Shown: positions 7,576 to 14,806, numbered from the stretch's first letter. The stretch: 14,988 nucleotides of DNA from Candidatus Aminicenantota bacterium (GCA_023137075.1 JAGLQA010000279.1:1-14988); one strand, 5' to 3'. The notes: generated by a model from the sequence alone, not told the origin. Numbers and translations are program-made.

Positions 7576-8367
7576 TTATTTACTCCACTCGAATTCGAAA
7601 TGAACGCCGAGGTAACGATAAGCAAAGGAAGTGGGGAGCGGTGGAAAGGGCGCCGCGTTCTCCACCGCCCTCAGGGCAGATAGATCGAGAGAATCGCTGC
7701 CGCTCTTTCGTTCCACTGTCAGGCCCACTATCCTACCGTTTCTTAAAATCTTAAAATATACGACCGCCACAAATTTTCCTCTTAGCCCGGGACTGATTAA
7801 GGAACTGTACCAGGAAGAAGAGATTTTATTTTTTATGGTATCGATATAATAGGCATATGGAAAGGAACCGCCGGAACCGCTGCCGAATCCTGAGCCGGTT
7901 CCGGTCCCACTGCCGATACGGATATTGGAACCGGGGCGGTTAGATGAAGGGGACATATTTTTCGTCCTCTTCATATCCCTTTTATCTTTTCTAACGATGG
8001 ATACGAGCTCTTCTTTCTTTCTTTTTTTTTGACTCTTTTGAATCTTTTTATCGTCTTTTTGCTTTTTTTTATTCAGGTCGGGATGGCGTAACCGGGTATC
8101 TATTTCCTCTTTCTTAACCGTTAAATCCTTGACTCCTTTTGACGTATCTTGAATCTCGACCGGGTTCGCCGCATCATCCTGAATGACTGCCTGTGTCGAC
8201 TCTTCTCCACTGCCGCCGCCTCCACCGCCGCCCGGCAACTGTATGAAATCGACGTAGTAGATCGTCTCGCCTTTGTTCAAACCCGGTATACCGGGAGCGT
8301 AAAAGGCGAGAGCAAAAATCGAAATATGCAAGATTAGCGATACCACAACTGCAATCCTGAATTTCAT
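7576..8367 (-). CDS. tolA: TolA/TonB-type energy-transducing protein
   Basis: 263 residues. One N-terminal transmembrane helix (about 5-24) carries the S-x3-H signature (Ser10, His14) used by TolA/TonB to contact TolQ/ExbB. Then come a seven-glycine run (46-52), a Lys/Arg-rich segment (about 98-136), a Gly/Ser/Thr-rich stretch (146-168), and a C-terminal TonB/TolA-like domain (about 170-263) with VYFKILRNGRI, SGSDSLDLSALRAVENAAPFPPLP and a final beta strand. It links the inner-membrane motor to periplasmic and outer-membrane partners. It is much shorter than E. coli TolA because the long helical stalk is missing, so by sequence alone it could also be called TonB; its place between tolR and tolB favours TolA. 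The start overlaps the tolR stop (ATGA, 8364-8367). Confidence 0.85.
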   Translation of the reverse strand: MKFRIAVVVSLILHISIFALAFYAPGIPGLNKGETIYYVDFIQLPGGGGGGGSGEESTQAVIQDDAANPVEIQDTSKGVKDLTVKKEEIDTRLRHPDLNKKKQKDDKKIQKSQKKRKKEELVSIVRKDKRDMKRTKNMSPSSNRPGSNIRIGSGTGTGSGFGSGSGGSFPYAYYIDTIKNKISSSWYSSLISPGLRGKFVAVVYFKILRNGRIVGLTVERKSGSDSLDLSALRAVENAAPFPPLPTSFAYRYLGVHFEFEWSK

Positions 8368-8783
8368 TCTTCCTTCTTTTCTTCTACGATTATTCCGATG
8401 GTTTCGATTCCGGCTTTGATTAATAGTCCCATAACATTCGTCACATAACCATGGGGCAGGTCTTTATCTGCTTTTAAAAAAACGACTCTTTTTTTTTTGT
8501 TGTAGAAGTATTCCTTTAATTTCGATTCCAACAAATACAGGTTGACAACCTGATCGTCCATATAAATGTAACGATCTTTGGTGACGGAAACAACCAATCC
8601 GCCGCTGCTTGGATTCGTTTTTGTCTCGACCTTCGGCAAATTCACGTTGATACCCGACTGCATCATAGGAGCGGTAATCATAAATATAATTAAGAGCACC
8701 AACATCACATCCACCAGCGGGGTGACATTAATCTCCGACATGTTGGGCGATAGTCTTTTTGAATTAGTTATACTCACTTGCAT
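8364..8783 (-). CDS. tolR: TolR/ExbD-type motor protein
   Basis: 139 residues, typical for ExbD/TolR. The N-terminus has MSEINVTPLVDVMLVLLIIFM: a single transmembrane helix with the conserved membrane Asp at 25, which takes part in proton-driven TolQ-TolR function. The periplasmic domain contains VFLKADKDLPHGYVTNVMGLLIKAG, the usual dimerising fold, and ends in an acidic/basic tail. TolR partners TolQ in the proton-powered inner-membrane complex that acts on TolA. It starts 4 nt after the tolQ stop, with AAGG overlapping that stop, and ends in a 4-nt overlap with tolA, so the three genes are tightly coupled. Confidence 0.93.
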   Translation of the reverse strand: MQVSITNSKRLSPNMSEINVTPLVDVMLVLLIIFMITAPMMQSGINVNLPKVETKTNPSSGGLVVSVTKDRYIYMDDQVVNLYLLESKLKEYFYNKKKRVVFLKADKDLPHGYVTNVMGLLIKAGIETIGIIVEEKKEE

Positions 8784-8787
8784 GGTT

Positions 8788-9504
8788 CTACCTTAGATTC
8801 ACGCTCACATTTAAAAACTCTAACGTAAAATCTTCCATCGAGGCAATGATTACTTTTAACTTATTCAACAACAAATTGTAGAATATAACCGCCGGAATCG
8901 CTGCAAACAATCCTAAAGCCGTGGCAATCAGGGCTTCGGCAATTCCGGGGCCAACGGTGGTTAGGTTAGCCTGTCCCATATTCGAAATTTCCTGGAAGGA
9001 ACTCATGATTCCCCAAACCGTACCGAAAAGACCGATAAAGGGCGAAACGGTGGCCGTGGTTGCCAGGAATCCATTTAAACGTTCCAGCCTGGTTATTTCG
9101 CTGTTTGAAGCTCGCAGCAGGGAGCGATGAATATTGTCAAGGTTAATACCGCCGGGATTGTCTTTTGCTCCCTTACGTAACGATAATTCCCTGTAACCAT
9201 AGCGAAATATCTTAGAAAGCGGGTTGTTCCGCATCATGGAAGCATACTTATTGATATCGGAAAAATTATTACTTTTCCTGAAATATTCGACGAATTTCAG
9301 CGAATTTTTTTTCGCCTTAGCGTATTCGGACAACTTGAAAATAATAATTGCCCACGATATGATCGAGAAAATCAACAATATCATGATCGTAAATTTTCCA
9401 ACTGGTGTAGCGCCCTTAATCAACTCGATAATATCTCCGCTTCTACTAACCGAACCGGGTAATGCTGTAAACAATAGGTTTTTCATAAGTATAAGCATAT
9501 GCAT
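8788..9504 (-). CDS. tolQ: TolQ/ExbB/MotA-family proton channel protein
   Basis: 238 residues with three transmembrane helices (about 36-56, 145-165, 185-210). The signature regions are ATTATVSPFIGLFGTVWGIM and VGPGIAEALIATALGLFAAIPA, which hold the conserved polar residues of the TolQ/ExbB channel. It forms the stator of the proton-driven Tol motor around TolR. First gene of the tolQ-tolR-tolA-tolB run. Possible starts are ATG 9504, 9498 and 9486; none has a good Shine-Dalgarno sequence, and GTGG before 9504 is the best of a weak set. A 65-nt gap separates it from the upstream phosphatase gene, room enough for its own promoter. The choice of 9504 is uncertain by up to six residues. Confidence 0.92.
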   Translation of the reverse strand: MHMLILMKNLLFTALPGSVSRSGDIIELIKGATPVGKFTIMILLIFSIISWAIIIFKLSEYAKAKKNSLKFVEYFRKSNNFSDINKYASMMRNNPLSKIFRYGYRELSLRKGAKDNPGGINLDNIHRSLLRASNSEITRLERLNGFLATTATVSPFIGLFGTVWGIMSSFQEISNMGQANLTTVGPGIAEALIATALGLFAAIPAVIFYNLLLNKLKVIIASMEDFTLEFLNVSVNLR

Positions 9505-9546
9505 AAATTACCACAAATCATAATAAAATTCAACTGCAATCCCCTA

Positions 9547-9561
9547 ATCCAAAATTTGGAT
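9547..9561. repeat. 15-nt palindrome upstream of tolQ
   Basis: ATCCAAA and TTTGGAT flank a single central base, making a perfect inverted repeat in the 65-nt gap before tolQ. One base is too short for a hairpin loop, so if it matters it is more likely a dimeric protein-binding site than a terminator. A weak promoter-like pair, TTGAAT (9533-9528) and TAATTT (9510-9505) with 17-nt spacing, lies next to it. Chance occurrence in A/T-rich DNA is possible. Confidence 0.3.
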
Positions 9562-9569
9562 ATGTATAA

Positions 9570-11273
9570 TTACTCGATCTCTATCATAGCGATGGTTACA
9601 TCGTCATCAATTCTCTCACTGGAGAAATTTTTCACTTCTTCATATATCTTATCGAGTAAAGTTGTAATATCCCGGTCACTCCCATTCCGGTATACCTCTA
9701 TCAATCTCTCTTCACCAAACTCCCCTCTTTCGACATTTTTGGCCTGGGTAATACCGTCGGAATAAAATAAAATCCTGTCACCAGGGTTCAAAATCACTTC
9801 CTTCTCCTCAAATTTCGATGTCTTAAATATGCCGACAAAAAAACCTTCGGTATTCAGAGGTATGATCTCTCCGCTTTCCGCCCTCAATAAAAAGGGGGGC
9901 GGATGATTGGCATTGGTATAGACAAATTTCCGCTCTTTTTCAAAATAAATTCCATAGAAAGAAGTGAAATAATCTCCGGAATTCAGGTAACTGAAAAATT
10001 CCATGTTCAGCATCTCGTATAAAAGCTGTGGTGACAGCATATCTTTTCCATACAAAGAAAAGAATACCTTCAACATGGAAGATATAAGAGCGGCGGCCAC
10101 GCCATGACCGGAGATATCGGATATAAAATAACCGTAAACATTCTCTTCAAGCTTACTCATATCGATAAAATCACCGGAAACTTGTAAGTACGGTTCAAAA
10201 ATATAATCACTTTTTATTCCCGAAAATTTTAAAATGTCCTCTTTTTTCGGTAAAAAGGTGGTTTGAAATTCGCATGCCAGGTTTAACTCAAAATCAAAAT
10301 CATCTTTTAGTTTCCGATAATATTGCAATTTATCGAAAATCTCAAAACTATCCCGGCCGTCCTCAACAATATGGTCATCTTTCTTACGGTCCGCATATTT
10401 TAACAGCGTCACACAATTCCCGACCTCGTTATACTCAACTTTTTCATACGCATGCATTGCCATTAAAATTCCCTTGCCGTGTTCCTTTAAAAAATTTTCC
10501 GGATTCTGCGGATCCGGGATACAGGCCGGATCAAAACCGTTACCCATATCTTCGATTATAATTTTTAAATAATCGGGATTCGAAAACACCTTTATCGTCA
10601 CGTACTTGTCACTATATTCCGGCAGGGCTGCCTTATTCTTGAGATGACTACTGTAATCTCCCCTCTCCCTCTCCAGCAATTCCTGTTTCTCTTCATAGCT
10701 GATATTTAAATTTCCATGTTCGACAGCATTAATCAGCAATTCCTGGAGCCCGTTTTTCATAAAACTAACACTCTCGGATATATAATCGATATTTGAAAAT
10801 ATAAAATTAACGACTGGAGCGATAATGTAAATATCGTTTGATATGCGAAGCTCCCTTTTTTCCCATCTGACAAAAGAAGAACTCAGTTTAACTTTAATTT
10901 TTCTGAAAAGCGTATCGATTTTGTTAATCAGGTACCTCAAATCCTTGGGTTTAAAGGGCTTCTTTAAAAGATCGAGCGCCCCATTCCTCATTGCGCTTAG
11001 AATAAGCTGCTTATCGGAAAACCCGGTGATTATGATTATGGGTACATCTTTATCAATCGCTTTTATCTCTTTTACAACAATATTACCGTTCTTATCAGGC
11101 AATCTCATGTCGGATATCACAATGTCGGGTAGATATTCACGGAATTTTTCGATACCTTCATTACCGGTTTCTGCCAGAATAACTTCATAATTATATATCA
11201 TAAAGAAATCCTTCAAGTATTCGAGTAATTCAACATTGTCATCAATTACCAATATTGTCCCTTTATAACTCAT
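9570..11273 (-). CDS. Response regulator with HATPase and SpoIIE/PP2C phosphatase domains
   Basis: 567 cytoplasmic residues in three parts. (1) Receiver domain, about 4-122: acidic pair Asp11/Asp12, phospho-acceptor Asp55 (ISDMRLP), Thr83 and Lys105 (KKPF). (2) Anti-sigma/serine-kinase-type HATPase, about 150-295: N-box ELLINAVEHGN with Asn182, G1 box DMGNG (242-246), and HGKGI (265-269). (3) SpoIIE-type PP2C phosphatase, about 330-567: SGDF (366-369), DISGHG (386-391), YSDG (504-507) and DDDVT (556-560), giving the metal-binding aspartates. All catalytic motifs look intact. The likely substrate is the phosphorylated STAS protein encoded 145 nt upstream: the phosphatase would reactivate it and the HATPase domain could bind or phosphorylate it. 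In Pseudomonas HsbR the order is receiver-PP2C-HATPase; here the HATPase is in the middle. The Shine-Dalgarno is weak. Confidence 0.9.
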   Translation of the reverse strand: MSYKGTILVIDDNVELLEYLKDFFMIYNYEVILAETGNEGIEKFREYLPDIVISDMRLPDKNGNIVVKEIKAIDKDVPIIIITGFSDKQLILSAMRNGALDLLKKPFKPKDLRYLINKIDTLFRKIKVKLSSSFVRWEKRELRISNDIYIIAPVVNFIFSNIDYISESVSFMKNGLQELLINAVEHGNLNISYEEKQELLERERGDYSSHLKNKAALPEYSDKYVTIKVFSNPDYLKIIIEDMGNGFDPACIPDPQNPENFLKEHGKGILMAMHAYEKVEYNEVGNCVTLLKYADRKKDDHIVEDGRDSFEIFDKLQYYRKLKDDFDFELNLACEFQTTFLPKKEDILKFSGIKSDYIFEPYLQVSGDFIDMSKLEENVYGYFISDISGHGVAAALISSMLKVFFSLYGKDMLSPQLLYEMLNMEFFSYLNSGDYFTSFYGIYFEKERKFVYTNANHPPPFLLRAESGEIIPLNTEGFFVGIFKTSKFEEKEVILNPGDRILFYSDGITQAKNVERGEFGEERLIEVYRNGSDRDITTLLDKIYEEVKNFSSERIDDDVTIAMIEIE

Positions 11274-11328
11274 TTTTCTATTTCTCAGATGTCTCGGCTT
11301 CTCTTGCTCCAGGTCAACTCGATTTTCC

Positions 11329-11362
11329 CCTTTTTTTCCGGCTTATCAAAACCGGCAAAAGG
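11329..11362 (-). other. Stem-loop between the STAS and phosphatase genes
   Basis: As minus-strand RNA, CCGGTTT (11355-11349) pairs with AAGCCGG (11344-11338) around a TGAT loop, with one G-U pair. Flanking CCTTTT and AAAAGG can extend the stem past a small internal loop. The G-U pair would be a C-A mismatch in plus-strand RNA, so the structure suits minus-strand RNA. It is followed by A and G rather than T, so it is not a standard terminator. A T8 run at about 11367-11374 follows only a 3-bp stem. The 145-nt gap could hold a weak attenuator or a processing site. Confidence 0.3.
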
Positions 11363-11418
11363 ATAAAAAAAACCGCTGCTGCGTACCGGGGCGCTTAGTT
11401 CATATACTCTATCGGTGT

Positions 11419-11718
11419 TTAAATATTAAACAGTTTGTCAAGTTTAATTGCTCTGAATAAAGCTTTTATTTCTTTATTTAAATTCTCAATCGTTATCTTA
11501 CCACCTTTCGAAGTAAAATTCTTATAAAATATTAATAATTTTCCGATACCGGAACTCCCGATGAAATTCACTTCTTTAAAATCAAAGGCCACTTCCTTCG
11601 AATCACCTTCCAGAACCTGGGTTAGCGACTTCTTTAAATTTTCAGCACCCGGAATATCGATACTTCCCGACAAAAACACAACTGTTTTGTTACCATCTTG
11701 TGTCACTTTGATATTCAT
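11419..11718 (-). CDS. Anti-sigma factor antagonist (STAS domain protein)
   Basis: 99 residues forming one STAS domain of the SpoIIAA/RsbV type: an opening strand with VVFLSGSIDIPGAENL, the central VAFDFKEVNFIGSSGIGKL and a C-terminal helix. Ser55 or Ser56 in the GSSG loop is the expected phosphorylation site. In this family the unphosphorylated form binds and sequesters a HATPase-type anti-sigma kinase, freeing a sigma factor or other target. The usual Asp before the serine pair is Gly54 here. The start has AAGGAG at 7 nt. It lies 17 nt after the GWxTD gene and just upstream of the phosphatase with a HATPase domain, its likely partner. Family assignment is firm; the output it controls is unknown. 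Confidence 0.92.
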   Translation of the reverse strand: MNIKVTQDGNKTVVFLSGSIDIPGAENLKKSLTQVLEGDSKEVAFDFKEVNFIGSSGIGKLLIFYKNFTSKGGKITIENLNKEIKALFRAIKLDKLFNI

Positions 11719-11725
11719 TTATAAT

Positions 11726-11731
11726 CTCCTT
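11726..11731 (-). promoter_or_regulatory. Strong ribosome binding site of the STAS gene
   Basis: AAGGAG with a 7-nt spacer to ATG 11718, within the 17-nt gap after the GWxTD gene. It contrasts with the missing site before the GWxTD gene and the weak one before the phosphatase gene, and suggests the STAS protein is made in excess of its partner. Confidence 0.65.
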
Positions 11732-11735
11732 TACA

Positions 11736-13850
11736 TTATTTTAATCCGATCTTTTCCTTTACCTGCTCAATCGTTTTTTTAATAAACGGCTGACTGTTAT
11801 TAACACCTAAAGAAGCATCAAAGGCTTTTAAGGCTTCTTTGTAATCATTTAAATTAAGAAAGGTGAATCCCAACAGGTTCAATACCCTGACATCGCTGTC
11901 ATACTCCTCGTTTGCTTTGACAAGTGCTTTCAATGCCTTCTCATAATCTTTCATACCGTAAAGCGCTGTCCCCCTTACTAAATGATATTCAAAAACATAA
12001 TTGCTGTCCTTCTTCAAGTTTTCCGCTTCCACCAGGACTTTCGTGTACTTCTTCCGCCGGTTCAAAAGATTCAAGAACCTGGCACTACCTTCAAGAAATT
12101 CAGGGTTATTCTCGATACATCTTTCGTAATATTTTTCAGCGTTTTCGAGATTGCCGATATTTTCATATTGGTTTCCGACTATATAATAAAAATAATACGG
12201 ATTATCAAGCCTTGACTTTTTAAAGGTTTCCATGGGGTAAGCGAAGTTTTTAAAAGGAGATACGGTAAACTCGGCTCCCTTCGAATCAAGAATAATACCT
12301 AATTCATTAATCAACTTCACATTCAATTCATAATAATCGGCGTACAATCCTTCCTCGCCTAATCGATATAAAATATTTAAATTCTCCTTGAAATCATAGT
12401 CCTTTAATTGCAGCTTATATTTTTTGTTATATTTGTCTCTTTCACTCAATCCGCTTAAATTCAATTCAAGCCGGCCATTCTCCCATAATTCTTTATCCAG
12501 GTTATAAACTCCGATCAGGAGAGAAGGCGCCGCCTGTAACTTGAATGTATTTTCAGTATCCACGGATAATTTTTTTTCTTTCACTTTGTAGGGATAGAAA
12601 AAATTTCCGGGCTGTATATCGGCATTATACCCGAGAATAGGTTTTGCAAGATACGGGTTGGTGCCTTGAGGAGTGATTTTTATCTTTTTATCAAAATAGG
12701 TAAATTCTTTGCCTATGGAATTTTTCGCAAATACCATCAAGGTATAATTACCCGGGATTGCGGGAAAGGAATCATGAATAACAACCCCGTTTCCTCTTAA
12801 GGAATCCACTTTGTCCGGATCGACGTAAAATTCAAAGTTTTTGGTATATTGGTAAACAAATATCTCACCCTTCTTCAAACTAACGGTTAACTCAAAATTA
12901 AAAAAATATTCATCTCGTTCATCATTGTATCCCACCGAGATTTTTTTCGGTTTTATCGAAATATTAACAAAATTAAACCGAAACCGCTCATACCTGGTAA
13001 CCGAAACCAGGCTGGTATTTTCAATAAAATTGACAGAGTCTTCTACGTTAACATATCCTTTATAGTTTAAGAAATTGCTGGCATAAGAAACATTTATTTG
13101 CTTCTTAGGAGATTCGTAAATATTGCTTAGAATTACATTGGTTCGTAAATTGGGTTTTAAACCGGGGGAGAATTCGTTCGGTATCATCGTTACCGCAGGC
13201 ATCGCCAATCCCGGCGCAGATTCTTTTATTTTTTGAAAAAGCGCCATTTGATCATCGATGTCGATAGGCTCACCCGTAATGATTAGCGATTGCGGGCCAT
13301 CGATGGCGGGATTATAAAGTTTCCATTCGGTGGTATTCCTGGGTTTGAAAAATGTTATGTTAAAATATGACGGTAAGCCGAGTTTCCGGTCTCCATGATA
13401 GTACCATACCTGGGCGGGATAAAGTCCACGTTTATTATCATACCGGTCAATATTATTCGGTTTTCCGAGAATCATATAAAATTTCCCCATATCGGTCATC
13501 CAGCCCGGCTTTGACGATCCCTTCTTGAACTCCTTATTCACATAAGCGAATCGTTTTTCTATCTTCTTTTTACGCTCATTCATGGGAGTTCCCGGAGTGG
13601 GGTCTCGCATCATCCAGAAGGTATTGATAAAGATATTCCGGTCTTTGTTATTCTTTAACGCCAGGAAAACATTCTTCTCCTGGCTGGAAGCAATATGAGT
13701 TATCATATCATACCAACGTTTATGCTCATAATCAAGCGCCTTATATACTTTCCTTTTTTCACGCGCGGACATTGAGTTACGGCTCCCGGCAGCGGCTATA
13801 TTTAATGCAAAACAACATATCACGATACATAACAAAATTTTTTTTCTCAT
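11736..13850 (-). CDS. Secreted GWxTD-domain protein with C-terminal TPR repeats
   Basis: 704 residues with a signal peptide (1-21, ending NIAAAGS). The GWxTD domain occupies about residues 30-190: the motif FWMMRDPTPGTPMNE (78-92), the name-giving GWMTD (116-120) followed by MGKFYMILGKP, and VWYYHGD. The middle (about 210-540) is beta-rich, with strands resembling immunoglobulin-like modules. The C-terminus (about 560-700) holds three or four tetratricopeptide repeats, for example IGNLENAEKYYERCIENNPE and NDYKEALKAFDASLGVNN. GWxTD domains are common in Acidobacteriota/Aminicenantes-type genomes and have no established reaction. A periplasmic or surface role in protein-protein contact is inferred from the TPRs. 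There is no Shine-Dalgarno before ATG 13850, but a promoter lies immediately upstream, consistent with a leaderless start. The STAS gene follows after 17 nt. Confidence 0.9.
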   Translation of the reverse strand: MRKKILLCIVICCFALNIAAAGSRNSMSAREKRKVYKALDYEHKRWYDMITHIASSQEKNVFLALKNNKDRNIFINTFWMMRDPTPGTPMNERKKKIEKRFAYVNKEFKKGSSKPGWMTDMGKFYMILGKPNNIDRYDNKRGLYPAQVWYYHGDRKLGLPSYFNITFFKPRNTTEWKLYNPAIDGPQSLIITGEPIDIDDQMALFQKIKESAPGLAMPAVTMIPNEFSPGLKPNLRTNVILSNIYESPKKQINVSYASNFLNYKGYVNVEDSVNFIENTSLVSVTRYERFRFNFVNISIKPKKISVGYNDERDEYFFNFELTVSLKKGEIFVYQYTKNFEFYVDPDKVDSLRGNGVVIHDSFPAIPGNYTLMVFAKNSIGKEFTYFDKKIKITPQGTNPYLAKPILGYNADIQPGNFFYPYKVKEKKLSVDTENTFKLQAAPSLLIGVYNLDKELWENGRLELNLSGLSERDKYNKKYKLQLKDYDFKENLNILYRLGEEGLYADYYELNVKLINELGIILDSKGAEFTVSPFKNFAYPMETFKKSRLDNPYYFYYIVGNQYENIGNLENAEKYYERCIENNPEFLEGSARFLNLLNRRKKYTKVLVEAENLKKDSNYVFEYHLVRGTALYGMKDYEKALKALVKANEEYDSDVRVLNLLGFTFLNLNDYKEALKAFDASLGVNNSQPFIKKTIEQVKEKIGLK

Positions 13851-13856
13851 AGATAA

Positions 13857-13885
13857 ATTTTATATTATTCGCACATGAAAGTCAA
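13857..13885 (-). promoter_or_regulatory. Promoter of the GWxTD gene, possible leaderless start
   Basis: On the minus strand TTGACT (13885-13880) and TAAAAT (13862-13857) are 17 nt apart, each matching five of six consensus bases. Only six bases separate the -10 from ATG 13850, so transcription would begin at or within a base of the A of the ATG. The absence of a Shine-Dalgarno sequence agrees with that. Position and spacing are seen; activity is inferred. Confidence 0.55.
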
Positions 13886-13921
13886 ACACTAAATGACATT
13901 AATTGAATCCCGTTTAAATTT

Positions 13922-14605
13922 TCAATCTCTCCTGTCTGCTCCATAAGCCCGCGCCTGGATAATTAAATAAATAATTGGCTCAAATACGGCCGAATTCAGG
14001 AAATAGACAAATGAAAAACCAAGCAAATAAATCAGCAGTTGGATGCCGGCCATAAATCCCCTGGTAAAGAAAAAAGAGATGAGCATAAAGGGAATCAAAA
14101 CAATTAAGAAGATTATCGCATTGATGAATATATATTTAAGAGTCTCTGCTTTTAATTTCTTTAACTCGCCGCTTGAGAAAGAACCGTCTTCACCCCCGCT
14201 CTGTAATGCCCTGAGGGCCAGCAGCAATTTATTCGGGATGAATCCCGCCCCTTCTTTTTTCAAACCTGGTTTCATTTCCTTTACCTTTTTTAATGATAAT
14301 TCTTTCGTTTCTACCGGGGTAAAAACCTTCTTACCCTTATTCTTAAGGAATTCCACAAACATTATATTTAGGGCCAATTGCCTTTTTAAAAATAGTCCCT
14401 GTTTTACCAGGAAATGAATGACGACCAGGACAGCCAGTACAGCAAGAAACAGGTAGTAATTACCGAAGATTCGATAAGAAAAGAAAAAAACGAACACAGT
14501 CAGAGCCACTATTGCAAAAAAATAGCCGGAATACAAAAGAAAATTCAGAAAAAACCGGCGAAAGGAAAAACTTAAAAAAATCAATACGTTGTTTATTTCA
14601 CTCAT
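13922..14605 (-). CDS. Unknown four-helix integral membrane protein
   Basis: 227 residues from ATG 14605 (228 if the GTG at 14608 is used). GAGG lies 7 nt before the ATG but only 4 nt before the GTG, so the ATG is preferred. Two hydrophobic helices lie at about 20-46 and 51-68 and a second pair at about 159-181 and 187-216. Between them is a Lys/Glu-rich region of about 85 residues with no recognised motif, probably cytoplasmic given its charge. It ends in a short polar tail, AYGADRRD. I do not recognise the family. The 71-nt gap to the GWxTD gene contains that gene's own promoter and no visible terminator, so read-through is possible. Composition and hydrophobicity pattern support a real gene. 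Confidence 0.7.
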   Translation of the reverse strand: MSEINNVLIFLSFSFRRFFLNFLLYSGYFFAIVALTVFVFFFSYRIFGNYYLFLAVLAVLVVIHFLVKQGLFLKRQLALNIMFVEFLKNKGKKVFTPVETKELSLKKVKEMKPGLKKEGAGFIPNKLLLALRALQSGGEDGSFSSGELKKLKAETLKYIFINAIIFLIVLIPFMLISFFFTRGFMAGIQLLIYLLGFSFVYFLNSAVFEPIIYLIIQARAYGADRRD

Positions 14606-14612
14606 CACAATA

Positions 14613-14616
14613 CCTC
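14613..14616 (-). promoter_or_regulatory. Ribosome binding site of the four-helix membrane protein gene
   Basis: GAGG on the minus strand, 7 nt before ATG 14605. The spacing favours the ATG over the GTG at 14608. Its first two bases fall in a potential stem with 14640-14645. Confidence 0.55.
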
Positions 14617-14704
14617 GTAATATTAAAAATCCTTATGCCTTACGACATAATTTTCCCCACACCGCTATGTGGGTCCGTTTTTCGAGTAGTATCTTGGAAA
14701 ACGG
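14615..14704 (-). promoter_or_regulatory. Leader with three potential hairpins
   Basis: In minus-strand RNA, upstream of the membrane protein gene: CCGTTTT (14704-14698) pairs with AAAACGG (14681-14675); CCCACA (14673-14668) pairs with TGTGGG (14661-14656) around a 6-nt loop; TCGTAA (14645-14640) pairs with TTACGA (14620-14615), the last overlapping the first two bases of the GAGG ribosome site. This could be a cis-acting leader that partly hides the ribosome site. I recognise no riboswitch class. The stems are short, and a repeat element or chance is possible. Confidence 0.3.
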
Positions 14705-14777
14705 TTATACCATATTTGTTTAGAAAATTATAGTGGGACGGAAAGAAACGTTGATTTTCCTTATTGGGGGCTTAAAA

Positions 14778-14806
14778 AAGATATTTCGGAACTCTGAACC
14801 TGTCAA
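14778..14806 (-). promoter_or_regulatory. Possible promoter of the membrane protein gene
   Basis: TTGACA (14806-14801) and TATCTT (14783-14778) are 17 nt apart on the minus strand. Transcription would start near 14771, giving a leader of about 166 nt. A perfect TATAAT also occurs at 14732-14727, but no acceptable -35 lies 16-18 nt upstream of it. Moderate evidence only. Confidence 0.4.

Noticed and set aside
10843..11190. 115-codon plus-strand frame opposite the receiver domain
   Set aside because: The minus strand there encodes a clear receiver domain with all key residues; the plus frame has no family resemblance.
11363..11400. Intrinsic terminator after the STAS gene
   Set aside because: A T8 run is present on the minus strand, but the stem before it is only about 3 bp, too weak to call.
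14043..14417. 124-codon plus-strand frame opposite the four-helix protein
   Set aside because: The minus frame has a start with a ribosome site and a coherent membrane-protein pattern; the plus frame shows neither.
14727..14732. Perfect TATAAT box before the membrane protein gene
   Set aside because: No acceptable -35 element at 16-18 nt and no extended -10 TG; kept only as a remark.
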